This document shows, in pieces, positions 8,365-16,586 of a DNA stretch of 36,500 bases. Source of the stretch: Candidatus Hydrogenedentota bacterium (GTDB lineage Bacteria > Hydrogenedentota > Hydrogenedentia > Hydrogenedentales > CAITNO01); NCBI GenBank assembly GCA_012730105.1, contig JAAYBJ010000030.1, positions 1 to 36,500 of the forward strand. Direction: 5' to 3'. Within the stretch, counting starts at the first letter, position 1; each line of letters starts with the position of its first letter. The notes beneath the pieces were generated by a model. It worked only from the letters and a program-made list of their open reading frames with translations. It had not been told where the DNA came from and made no database searches. The translations under genes were made by a program, and so were the position numbers.

Positions 8365-11271
8365 ATGGCACCCAGAAGACGTTCTATATCATCCGTATCC
8401 ATTGTACAAGTTATTGCCATGGTGGTGCTTGTGCTGATTGCCCTGATCGGTCTTGCGTTCATGCTCGCGCCCCGTAAACCGGCCCCGCCCCCCACCTCGC
8501 GTATCAGTTATGAAGCTCCCCCGGAAGAAAAAGAAGCGCATACGCCCGAGCCCTTTGTTGAAATCGCGGCTCCGGCGCCCGCGGCGCCACCGGTTGCGGC
8601 CACACCGGAAGCGGTCCCGGCCGCTGTGGTGGAAGAGCCCAAACTGGCGCTTAAAATCACCGGTTCCGTATTGAACGCGGCGAACCAGGCGCCCATTCCC
8701 AATGCCAAGATCACCGTGGTGCGCAAAAGAACGGCGGAAGACCGGGTGGCGCTGGCTTCCATGGACCGCCGCGAGCGCCGCCGGATGCGCGGCCAACTGC
8801 TTGACAAAGAAGAGGCTTCCTCGGACGAGCAGGGCGCTTTTGCCATCGATGTGACCCAGGCGGGTGTCTATGAGGTAACCGTAAACGCTCCGGGTTATAT
8901 CGCCTTCACGGCGGAAACTGATCTCTTAAACGAAGCCCTGCTCGAGTATCGCCTGGAAGCGCGCCTGTCTTCAGGCGCCAGCATTTCAGGCCGCGTTACC
9001 GAGGTCGGAACAGGCAAAGGCGCGGGCGGGGTTACCGTGCGGGTGGAATCCGTCGGCGGTCCCTCGGGCGTTACCGACACCGAGGGCAACTACATCGTAG
9101 AAGGCCTGCCGGTGGGTGAATTCGGCGTTGCCGTGGATCTGCGCGATTCGCCTTACATGGCGGGCCAGACGCTGCCCTTCCAGAAAGTGGCCATCAAATC
9201 CGCGGACCAGAAACTTAAAAACATCAATTTCGAGGTGGAAGCGGCGGGCGTCGTATGGGGATACGTGCTGTCCCCCGACCAGACGCCCATTACCGAAGCC
9301 AATGTCATTCTCAGTTCCGACCAAAGCATGCTTGCCCAGGCCCTGAGCACCATCGCCAAGAAATCCGCCCCCATTACGGACATGACCGGGGAAGATGGAT
9401 ATTATGAACTGACGGGCGTGCCCTTCAACCAGGAATGGCGCATTCACGCGCTGTCAGGCGTTTACGCGCCCCAGCTCAGCGAGCCTTTCCTGCTGACCGC
9501 GGCGCAGCGTAATGTGCGCATAGACGTGTACATGTTTGCCGGGACCAATGTCTACGGCCAGGTGGTCACCGACAGCGGCCAGGCCGTGCCCGGCGCGGAG
9601 GTCATCTGCATTCCCGCGTACAGCCGTTTCTTCAGCAGCATGACGGCGCCCCAGGCTTTCCGGAACGCCAATTCCGACGCGGACGGCGTATTCGCCATTG
9701 AGGAACTGCCCGCGGGCGAATACCAGTTGTTCGCGCAGAAACAGGGGTACAAGATTACGCCGGTGGGCATGCCCATCTATCCCGACGGCTACAGCGACAT
9801 GAAGGGCGTGAAACTGGTCCTGAACAGTGTTGAAGAAGGCTCCTACGCGGTTTACGGGAAGGCGGTGGACGACCGCGGCCTCGGTATTGACGGCGTGAAC
9901 ATACGCCTTACTGGCGTGAGCATGGGCGGGCTGCAGGGTTCCGAACGCAGCACCACGACCGCCGGCGGGGGCCAGTTCCGTCTCGACGGCGTGGCCACGG
10001 GCCAATACACGATTATCGCGGAGAAGGACGGTTACTCGCCGACCACGGTGCGCCGGGTGAGGCTGAACGATGAGACCCGCGTACTGATGCGGCAAACCGC
10101 CGTGGTGCGCGGCCGCGTGCTGGTCAAGGGCCGCAGCGAACCCCTGGAAATGTATGAAGTGGCCGCGTATCCCCTGTCCGAAAGCACGGGCTCTGTCAAC
10201 GTGATGGGGATGATGGGCGACAACACGCGTTCCGAACAGTTTTACGCGCCGGATGGCAGTTATGAACTAAGCATCAATGCAGGCACCTACCGGCTGGAGG
10301 CCACGGCCGCGGGGTATACGCCGGCGCGCACCGAAATCAAGGTTGAGGCCGGGGAGGTGCTCACGGGCATCGATCTGACCCTGGACGAGGAAGGCGGGGT
10401 CATCGCGGGCGCGGTGTTCGCAGCCGACAGCGGCAGCGTGGCGGGCGCCACGGTGACGTTGCTGGAAGCGTCTTCGCCGGCGGAGGCCCTGATGATGCTT
10501 GCCTCAAACGCGGTGCCCGACGACCGCATTCAGCAGGTGGGCGGGGACGGCGCGTTTTCCTTTGACAGCCTGCCCGCCGGGGAGTTCGTGATCGTCGCGC
10601 AGCACCCCGGGTATCCCACGGCGCAAAGCGAGCTGATCGTGCTTGGTGAAGCGGACCGCCAGGACAATGTGCGCGTGCGTTTCGGCGCGGGTGGCGCCGT
10701 TGAGGGGTATGTGTACAGTGAAGGCCAGGCGGTGCCAGGCGCGGTAATTCTGGTGGTGGGCAACGGGGTGACCCAGAACGCCACCACCGATGAAAGCGGG
10801 TATTACTACCTGGACGGGCTTTCCTCCGGCGTGTATCAGGCCATGGTCACGGACATCAGTTCCGGCGACCTGTCCAGCATTTATGACGCCCGGGGCGTGC
10901 AGCTGACCGTGGAGGAAGGCGTGGCGACGCGCTACGACTTCGGCACCCAGGATGGGGCGCGCATCGAAGGCCAGTGCGTTCCCGGCCCGGTCAACATGCT
11001 TGGCGGTCGCGCCGTGCTGGTCCGTCCGGGCATGTCGCAGGCGCCGCTGGGCGAAACGGTGGACGTGACGCAGCTGCTCGGCCAGAGTGTCGGCATCAAC
11101 CCGGCCGGTGGTTTCATCATGGAAGACATCATGCCCGGCGAGTGGCAGCTGGACATCTATTATTTCGAGATGGGTGTCGGAAACCCGCTCGAGGTCCGTT
11201 ATGTGCATAGTGAATTCATTCAGGTGGAGCAGGGAGAAGTACTGCCGCTTGTATTAAATGTCAGTTATTGA
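8365..11271 (+). CDS. Membrane-anchored protein with about nine carboxypeptidase-regulatory-like repeats
   Basis: 968 residues. A basic N-terminus (MAPRRRS) precedes one transmembrane helix (about 13-34), then a Pro/Ala/Glu-rich linker (about 37-92) and about nine beta-sandwich repeats starting near residues 96, 206, 296, 394, 494, 579, 678, 777 and 865. Each opens with a phrase such as ISGRV, VWGYV, VYGQV or VEGYV, followed by PGA..V, and most continue with a GxY/F...LPxGxY turn. These are CarboxypepD_reg / starch-binding-like folds, usually found on exported adhesins, TonB-dependent receptors and surface proteins. No enzyme domain is visible. Topology predicts a large extracytoplasmic rod. 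AGGA lies 8 bases before the ATG. The gene is the first of five in an operon, 54 bases before an ABC ATPase, which suggests it is the partner or substrate of the exporters. Its function is unknown. Confidence 0.8.
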   Translation: MAPRRRSISSVSIVQVIAMVVLVLIALIGLAFMLAPRKPAPPPTSRISYEAPPEEKEAHTPEPFVEIAAPAPAAPPVAATPEAVPAAVVEEPKLALKITGSVLNAANQAPIPNAKITVVRKRTAEDRVALASMDRRERRRMRGQLLDKEEASSDEQGAFAIDVTQAGVYEVTVNAPGYIAFTAETDLLNEALLEYRLEARLSSGASISGRVTEVGTGKGAGGVTVRVESVGGPSGVTDTEGNYIVEGLPVGEFGVAVDLRDSPYMAGQTLPFQKVAIKSADQKLKNINFEVEAAGVVWGYVLSPDQTPITEANVILSSDQSMLAQALSTIAKKSAPITDMTGEDGYYELTGVPFNQEWRIHALSGVYAPQLSEPFLLTAAQRNVRIDVYMFAGTNVYGQVVTDSGQAVPGAEVICIPAYSRFFSSMTAPQAFRNANSDADGVFAIEELPAGEYQLFAQKQGYKITPVGMPIYPDGYSDMKGVKLVLNSVEEGSYAVYGKAVDDRGLGIDGVNIRLTGVSMGGLQGSERSTTTAGGGQFRLDGVATGQYTIIAEKDGYSPTTVRRVRLNDETRVLMRQTAVVRGRVLVKGRSEPLEMYEVAAYPLSESTGSVNVMGMMGDNTRSEQFYAPDGSYELSINAGTYRLEATAAGYTPARTEIKVEAGEVLTGIDLTLDEEGGVIAGAVFAADSGSVAGATVTLLEASSPAEALMMLASNAVPDDRIQQVGGDGAFSFDSLPAGEFVIVAQHPGYPTAQSELIVLGEADRQDNVRVRFGAGGAVEGYVYSEGQAVPGAVILVVGNGVTQNATTDESGYYYLDGLSSGVYQAMVTDISSGDLSSIYDARGVQLTVEEGVATRYDFGTQDGARIEGQCVPGPVNMLGGRAVLVRPGMSQAPLGETVDVTQLLGQSVGINPAGGFIMEDIMPGEWQLDIYYFEMGVGNPLEVRYVHSEFIQVEQGEVLPLVLNVSY

Positions 11272-11325
11272 GGCCTGTCCGGCGGTACGCGGGAAAGGTT
11301 TCGCAGCATTACCGGGAAAGCATCT

Positions 11326-12246
11326 TTGACAGCTGTAATAGAACTCACAGACTTATGTGTGTCCTATCGGGACATGCGCGCTTTGGACGGGGTCACCCTG
11401 AGCTTCGGCAAGGGCGCCACCGGACTACTCGGTCCGAACGGCGCGGGGAAAAGCACCCTCATCAAGACCTTGCTGGGCTTTGTGCGCGCGGAAAGCGGCG
11501 CCATCCGGGTGTTCGACCTGGAAATGCCTGCCCGGGCCATTGACGTACGCCATCGTCTGGGGTATATGCCCGAACGGGAAATATCCAGCCCGAAGGTCAG
11601 CGCGGTTTCGTTTTTGACCTACTGTGGGCGGATCTTCGGGATGAGCCGGGTGGATGCGCTGGAACGGGCCCACGAAGTGCTGAACTACGTCAAGCTTGGC
11701 GACAGCCGTTACCGCAACATGGAAACCTATTCCACGGGTATGCTGCAGCGGGTGAAACTGGCCCAGGCCATTCTTCACGACCCGAAACTGCTGCTGTTCG
11801 ACGAGCCCACCAACGGCCTGGATCCGGACGGCCGCATCGAAATTCTCAACCTGATACAGGACATCGCCGAGCGTCCGGGCGTGTCCGTGATCGTTTCCTC
11901 CCATCTGCTGCCGGACGTGCAGCACGTATGCAGCCAGGTGGTCATGATTGACAAGGGCAGGGTGGTGCAGTCCGGCGACATCCAGGCGCTTACCCCCCGC
12001 CACGACAACCATTTTGAAATCCGTTTCCGGGACAATGACGCCGCCTGCGTCGCTGCGTTGCGCGCCGCGGGCCACCGCTGCGAGCGGCTTCACCCGGGCA
12101 ATACCTGGCTGGTGCAGTGCGCCGGCGCCGACGGGGTCCGTACTATTTTTGAAACGGCCGCGCGCTGTTCCACACAGGTGCGGCATTTACAGCCGGCCAG
12201 ACACAGCCTCGAATCGGTGTTCCTGCAGGCGGTTGGAAAGGACTGA
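11326..12246 (+). CDS. ABC transporter ATP-binding protein (ABC-2 type exporter), first copy
   Basis: 306 residues. This ATPase powers a membrane transporter, most likely the permease encoded 3 bases downstream. Walker A is GPNGAGKST (36-44). The signature is the degenerate YSTGMLQR in place of LSGGQ, and Walker B is LLLFDEPTNGLD. This pattern is typical of the ABC-2/NatA/CcmA-like family, which exports drugs, ions or polysaccharides and contributes to gliding or Nos systems. About 85 residues after the ATPase core form a C-terminal accessory domain. The start is a TTG at 11326 with GGGAAAG upstream; no other in-frame start exists upstream back to about 11287, and the next is the ATG at 11374, which would remove the first beta-strand. 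It is the second gene of the five-gene operon. Confidence 0.88.
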   Translation: MTAVIELTDLCVSYRDMRALDGVTLSFGKGATGLLGPNGAGKSTLIKTLLGFVRAESGAIRVFDLEMPARAIDVRHRLGYMPEREISSPKVSAVSFLTYCGRIFGMSRVDALERAHEVLNYVKLGDSRYRNMETYSTGMLQRVKLAQAILHDPKLLLFDEPTNGLDPDGRIEILNLIQDIAERPGVSVIVSSHLLPDVQHVCSQVVMIDKGRVVQSGDIQALTPRHDNHFEIRFRDNDAACVAALRAAGHRCERLHPGNTWLVQCAGADGVRTIFETAARCSTQVRHLQPARHSLESVFLQAVGKD

Positions 12247-12249
12247 GCC

Positions 12250-13125
12250 GTGCCGATTTATACCAATACCTACCGGCAATATGACGGACAGCCCCGGCAC
12301 CGGTTCCGCTGGCTCGTGGTGGTGGAGCAGGAGCTGAAGACGCTGGCGAAGTTCCGCGTTTTCAAACTGCTGTGCCTGGCCGCTTTCCTTCATATCATTG
12401 TGCGCCTGCTGCAGATTGTCGCGTATGACGTGCTTGCCCAGGACCCGAACAACCCGCTGCAGCTGATCTTCGCGAACCTGGACGTGGTTGAAATCAAGGC
12501 AAGCACCTTTTTTGGTTTCCTGTACCTGCAAACCTCCGTCATGTTCATCATTCTTCTGTACAGCGGCGCAGGCATGATCTGCAATGATGTGCGCAACAAC
12601 CTTATGGAAATCTATTTCTCCAAGCCCCTGACCTGGGTGGATTACGCGCTGGGGAAGATCATGACGCTCGTGCTGCTGGGCCTGTCCATTACCGCGCTGC
12701 CCGGCGTGTTGCTTGTGGGGCTGCACAACCTGTTGCTGCCGGGCATGGAAACGCTTCAGGCCAGCTGGTGGTGGCCCCTCTCCATCATGGCGTATTCATT
12801 GCTGATCGTTATTCCCGCGGCCTTGTGCATCCTGGCCTGTTCGGCCCAGTTGCCCAGCCAGAACTACGCCACCATCACGATTATCATGGCGCTGGTGGCT
12901 GATTCCAGCCTGGCCGGCCTGCTTGCAGGCCTGTTGCGGCAGCGCAACTTTCTGGGCGTTTCCTTCCCCCTCGCCCTGCGGCGGATCGGCGAAGTTCTTT
13001 TTAAGGACACACGGGTGCTTTTCACCCTGTCCTGGCACTGGTGCCTGCTCTTCGTTGTCGCGGTGACCCTGTTCGCCCTGTTCATAGTGCTGCGCAAGGT
13101 GCGGCGTGAGGAGATTGCCCAATGA
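12250..13125 (+). CDS. ABC-2 type transporter permease, first copy
   Basis: 291 residues with about six hydrophobic segments: FKLLCLAAFLHIIVRLL, a long stretch around LYLQTSVMFIILLYSGAGM, the ALGKIMTLVLLGLSITALPG region, MAYSLLIVIPAALCILAC, ITIIMALVADSSLAGLLAG and LLFVVAVTLFALFIVL. The middle has the ABC-2 permease phrase NLMEIYFSKPLTWVDYALGKI, which resembles the coupling-helix region of Gld/Nos-type permeases. It should form the membrane channel for the ATPase encoded just upstream. The GTG start at 12250 has GGAAAGGA 8 bases upstream. The stop overlaps the next ATPase start by four bases (ATGA), showing translational coupling. The substrate cannot be read from the sequence. Confidence 0.82.
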   Translation: MPIYTNTYRQYDGQPRHRFRWLVVVEQELKTLAKFRVFKLLCLAAFLHIIVRLLQIVAYDVLAQDPNNPLQLIFANLDVVEIKASTFFGFLYLQTSVMFIILLYSGAGMICNDVRNNLMEIYFSKPLTWVDYALGKIMTLVLLGLSITALPGVLLVGLHNLLLPGMETLQASWWWPLSIMAYSLLIVIPAALCILACSAQLPSQNYATITIIMALVADSSLAGLLAGLLRQRNFLGVSFPLALRRIGEVLFKDTRVLFTLSWHWCLLFVVAVTLFALFIVLRKVRREEIAQ

Positions 13126-14039
13126 CCGCGATTATCGAAGCGCAGGGTGTGTCAAAATGGTTCGGGGAAGTGGTGGCGGTCAACAACCTCAACCTCTCCA
13201 TCGAATCCAGGATTACCGGGCTGCTCGGGCCCAACGGCGCGGGGAAGAGCACCCTCATCAAACTCGCCCTGGGCCTGTACGCGCCCAGCCGCGGCGAGAT
13301 ACGGGTGTTCGGCAGCAGGCCGCGCAACAATAACGCCGTGATGCGCCGGATCGGCTATTGCCCGGAGACGGATTACTTTTTTGAAAATACGACGGGATAC
13401 GAGTTTGTTTACTGGCTGAACCGCTACTGGGGCATGAGTCGCCGGGACGCTCGGAGGGCAGCGGAGGCCGCGTGCGAACTCACCCGCATGACCGAACGCA
13501 TGCATGACCCGATCACCGCCTACAGCAAGGGCATGCGCCAGCGCATCAAGATCGCCCAGGCGCTGGCCTCCTCGCCGGAGCTGCTCTTTCTTGATGAACC
13601 GATGAACGGGCTCGACCCGAGGGGCCGTGATGAAATGTACGCGCTGATCCAGGCCCTGGCCGACGCCGGCATGGCCGTGGTGGTGTCCAGCCATATTCTC
13701 TATGAAATCGAGCGTATTACGGACAACATCGTGCTGATGTACCGGGGCACGCTGCTCGCGCAGGGGCAGCTGCACGATATTCGCGGACTTATTGACCGGC
13801 ACCCGCACGCGATACGGGTGGAATCAAGGCAGTCCTGCGCCATTTCAAAGGATTTTCTGGATCTGCCCGATGTGACCCGGCTTGAATTTGAGGAAAACGC
13901 CCTGGTGATCCGCACCCGCGAACCGAACGCGTGCTATGCCCTGCTGAACGACATGGCGCGCAAGAATGAGGGCCTGATCGAAGGCATTACCTGTTCGGAC
14001 GACAATCTCCAGTCCGTGTTTGATTATTTGACCCGATAG
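13122..14039 (+). CDS. ABC transporter ATP-binding protein (ABC-2 type exporter), second copy
   Basis: 305 residues, a clear paralogue of the ATPase at 11326-12246. Walker A is GPNGAGKST, the signature is the degenerate YSKGMRQR, and Walker B is LLFLDEPMNGLDPRG followed by the switch histidine in SSHILYE. A C-terminal accessory region follows the core. The ATG overlaps the stop of the permease before it (ATGA), and its own likely permease starts 25 bases downstream. The layout ATPase-permease-ATPase-permease suggests either two separate exporters or one heteromeric complex of four subunits. The accessory domains of the two ATPases have diverged clearly, which argues against a recent duplication. 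Confidence 0.88.
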   Translation: MTAIIEAQGVSKWFGEVVAVNNLNLSIESRITGLLGPNGAGKSTLIKLALGLYAPSRGEIRVFGSRPRNNNAVMRRIGYCPETDYFFENTTGYEFVYWLNRYWGMSRRDARRAAEAACELTRMTERMHDPITAYSKGMRQRIKIAQALASSPELLFLDEPMNGLDPRGRDEMYALIQALADAGMAVVVSSHILYEIERITDNIVLMYRGTLLAQGQLHDIRGLIDRHPHAIRVESRQSCAISKDFLDLPDVTRLEFEENALVIRTREPNACYALLNDMARKNEGLIEGITCSDDNLQSVFDYLTR

Positions 14040-14064
14040 TCCAAATGAGGCGCCCAATATCATT

Positions 14065-15012
14065 ATGAATGCTAATGAAACCATGCTGGAAAAAGGGATG
14101 AGGACTGTCGACTTGGATTCGCCCCAAGACGGCAACCGCCACATGACCCTGCCCGACTGGCTGCTCCAGGGACGCCAGCCCGCGTACCGGGGGTACTTCG
14201 CCGTGCTGCAGGCTTCCTGCGGACACGCGCTGCAGACCCTGCTGCGCCGACGCCGCCTCGCCCTGGCCGCGTTGGTCGCGTTTCTGCCTGTGCTGATTCC
14301 AATCGCCCTCTCTTTCTTGTCCAGCTCCCGCTTCGCGGAATCGGGCAACGTGGTGTTTGTCCGGCTCGCGGAAGACCTGTACGTTAATGTGTTCACCCCG
14401 CTGATGGCGCTGTTTTTCGCGGGGATGCTGGTCGCGGAAGACATCGAGATGCGCACCATGACCTATATCCTTACCCGGCCAGCCTCCCGCTCCGCCTGGG
14501 TGTTTGGCCGCTTCCTGGCCTTTATGACGGTCGCGTCGCTCATCCTGATCTGTTCCTGCGCGCTGACCTTTGCCGCTTCCACGCTGCACGCCGACCTGTC
14601 CCTCACCCGGACCACGGATCTGACCCTGCTGATCCATTATTTCGGGGTCATCGTGCTCGCCCTACTGGCCTACGGCGCCTTCTCCGTATTTCTCGGCGCG
14701 TTCACCAAGCGGCCGATAGTCTACGGGGTTATTCTGCTCTACGGCTGGCAATACGTCGCCACCCTGGTGCCGGGGCTGGTGGATTTCTTTACCATTAAGA
14801 AATATACGGACGCGCTGCTGCCGCTTATGGCCACGCAGCGCAACGTCACGGAGATACACACCGCCCTTGGCACCTTCACGCGCGAGGTGTTTCTGGTGAG
14901 CGCGGGCAAAGCCGTCGTCGCCCTGTTGCTCATTACCGCCGTTTCCCTGGGCGCCACCATCATCGCCGTCTTGCGCCGTGAGTATGCCGCCGACCGCGCC
15001 GCGGGCGGATGA
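14065..15012 (+). CDS. ABC-2 type transporter permease, second copy
   Basis: 315 residues. About 70 polar N-terminal residues precede the first helix (LAALVAFLPVLIPIALSFL). Further helices lie around VFTPLMALFFAGMLVAED, FLAFMTVASLILICSCALTF, YFGVIVLALLAYGAFSVFLG, VILLYGWQYVATLVPGLV and VVALLLITAVSLGATIIAVL. The phrase VAEDIEMRTMTYILTRPASRSAWVFGR (split here by the motif EDxEMRT...LTRP) is the usual ABC-2/NosY-type coupling region. It is the last gene of the operon. No hairpin with a T-tract follows directly. The substrate is unknown. Confidence 0.82.
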   Translation: MNANETMLEKGMRTVDLDSPQDGNRHMTLPDWLLQGRQPAYRGYFAVLQASCGHALQTLLRRRRLALAALVAFLPVLIPIALSFLSSSRFAESGNVVFVRLAEDLYVNVFTPLMALFFAGMLVAEDIEMRTMTYILTRPASRSAWVFGRFLAFMTVASLILICSCALTFAASTLHADLSLTRTTDLTLLIHYFGVIVLALLAYGAFSVFLGAFTKRPIVYGVILLYGWQYVATLVPGLVDFFTIKKYTDALLPLMATQRNVTEIHTALGTFTREVFLVSAGKAVVALLLITAVSLGATIIAVLRREYAADRAAGG

Positions 15013-15152
15013 CCGCCGTCAGGCGGCCGGCCCGTTGAGGATAATTTCGCTTACAGGTACAATAGGCGGTGGTCTGTGCTTTTGATGGTGAGGATGGTGA
15101 TGACAATCTGGTATCTTATGGAAAAATTTCTTTCGCCAAAAGAAGAAGTTCG

Positions 15153-15231
15153 GTATGTTGTTCACGCTTCAGCGTGCTAAGTTGTTCACGGTTTTTGTGT
15201 TAACACGCACACTAAAGTGTGAACAACATAC
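15153..15231. repeat. Nested palindromic repeat (REP/MITE-like)
   Basis: The outer arms 15153-15177 and 15207-15231 are inverted repeats of 25 bases with three mismatches. Each arm holds its own small hairpin, CACGCT-TC-AGCGTG on the left and CACACT-AA-AGTGTG on the right. Three arm differences are transitions, and two of them fall at paired positions, so each hairpin stays intact. Between the arms lie a second copy of GTTGTTCACG (15181-15190) and the palindrome GTGTTAACAC (15197-15206). The element sits in the 295-bp gap after the ABC operon. Such elements are typically spread by RAYT-type transposases, one of which is encoded 1.4 kb away; the link is inferred. Confidence 0.7.
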
Positions 15232-15319
15232 TCGGAATATTTTCTTTCTGGGTTGTGGGCAAAGCCCCTGTTAGAGAGATGATAAACAATATCCCGTACT
15301 ACAGGAAATGGAGAGCCAG

Positions 15320-16552
15320 ATGAGCGTAGAACTTCCCCGGCTGCAGTCGTACAAGCGCATGAAAGAAGTGATGACCATGTATTACATGGGCGCGAAGATG
15401 GGTGAGGGCAGCGGCCAGAAAATGGCCTGGATCACCAGCGGCGCGCCGGTGGAATTCCTCTACGCCGCGGACATCACCCCGCTGTATCCGGAGAACCACG
15501 CAGCCATGTGCGGCGCCACCAAGATGGCGGACATGCTCTGCGGCGCGGCGGAAGACGCCGGGTTTTCCCGCGACCTGTGTTCCTACGCTAGAACGGACAT
15601 TGGCGCCATTATCACGGGAACCAGCCCCATCGGCGGCATGCCCAAGCCGGACCTGCTCGTGTGTTGCAACAACATCTGCGGTACGGTCACCAAGTGGTAC
15701 CAGGAACTGCAGCGCCGCTTTGACGTACCGTTGGTATTTATTGATGCGCCCTATCAATACGAACCCGAGGACGCCAGCCACGCGGTGGCGTATATGAAGG
15801 AACAGTTGAAGGACTATACCGAAGTCATCGCGCAGGTGACGGGCAGGCCTTTTGACCACGACCGTTTCAATGAAGTGGTCGGCCTGTCGGAAAAAGCGGC
15901 GGATCTATGGCGCGATATCCAGGCCATGCTCGCCCACAAGCCCGCGCCCATGAACTCCTTCGACACCTTTATTCACCTGGCGCCCATCGTGACCCTGCGC
16001 GGCACGCAGATTTGCATCGATTATTACGAGGAACTCAAAGCGGAGGTGCAGGAACGCGTTGACAACGGCATCGCCGCCATTCCCGGAGAACGCTTCCGGC
16101 TGGGCTGGGACAATCTCGCCATCTGGCACCATATCAACCAGCTGTCCCAGAAATTCGCCGAGCGGCAGACCGCCCTGGTGGTCTCCACCTACCCGGAAAG
16201 CTTCTGTTACCGCGGCCCGATCAAGGATCCCAAGGACCATCTGCTTTCCTTCGCGTCCACCTATATCGGCGGCTACATCAACCACGGCCTGGATTACCGC
16301 GAAAAGGAGCTGGCCCACATGGCGGAAAAATTCAGCCTGGACGGCTTTGTCATGCATTCCAACCGCAGCTGCCGGGCGTATTCCTTCGGTCAGTATGAAT
16401 TGGCGCGGCGCCTGGAAGACACGTACGGCATTCCTTCCCTGATGCTCGAAGCGGACATGAACGATTCCCGCAGCTGGTCCGATGAACAGGTAAACACACG
16501 CATCGACGCCTTTATTGAAACGCTGGAGTCGCGCGCGGCACAGGCGGTATAG
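15320..16552 (+). CDS. 2-hydroxyacyl-CoA dehydratase / benzoyl-CoA reductase family subunit (HgdB/FldC/BcrC-like)
   Basis: 410 residues from the ATG at 15320, which has GGAGAG at a good distance; an ATG at 15308 also exists but its own AGGAA is too close. The family binds a [4Fe-4S] cluster and the CoA thioester and removes water from 2-hydroxyacyl-CoA, or reduces aromatic acyl-CoA, by a radical mechanism. Family features seen: an N-terminal WITSGAPVEFLYAADITPLYPENHAAMCGA segment (described by its PVEFLYAADI..PLYPEN core), CSYARTDIGA, LLVCCNNICGT, and late FVMHSNRSCRAYSFGQYEL and GIPSLMLEADMNDSR. Candidate cluster ligands are Cys residues in CSYAR, CCNNIC and RSCR. Such enzymes normally need a second, related subunit and an ATP-dependent activator; neither is encoded in this window. 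The substrate is therefore open. Confidence 0.83.
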   Translation: MSVELPRLQSYKRMKEVMTMYYMGAKMGEGSGQKMAWITSGAPVEFLYAADITPLYPENHAAMCGATKMADMLCGAAEDAGFSRDLCSYARTDIGAIITGTSPIGGMPKPDLLVCCNNICGTVTKWYQELQRRFDVPLVFIDAPYQYEPEDASHAVAYMKEQLKDYTEVIAQVTGRPFDHDRFNEVVGLSEKAADLWRDIQAMLAHKPAPMNSFDTFIHLAPIVTLRGTQICIDYYEELKAEVQERVDNGIAAIPGERFRLGWDNLAIWHHINQLSQKFAERQTALVVSTYPESFCYRGPIKDPKDHLLSFASTYIGGYINHGLDYREKELAHMAEKFSLDGFVMHSNRSCRAYSFGQYELARRLEDTYGIPSLMLEADMNDSRSWSDEQVNTRIDAFIETLESRAAQAV

Positions 16553-16586
16553 TCGTGCGTCTATGTCTGGGCAGTGTTCCGGGCGC

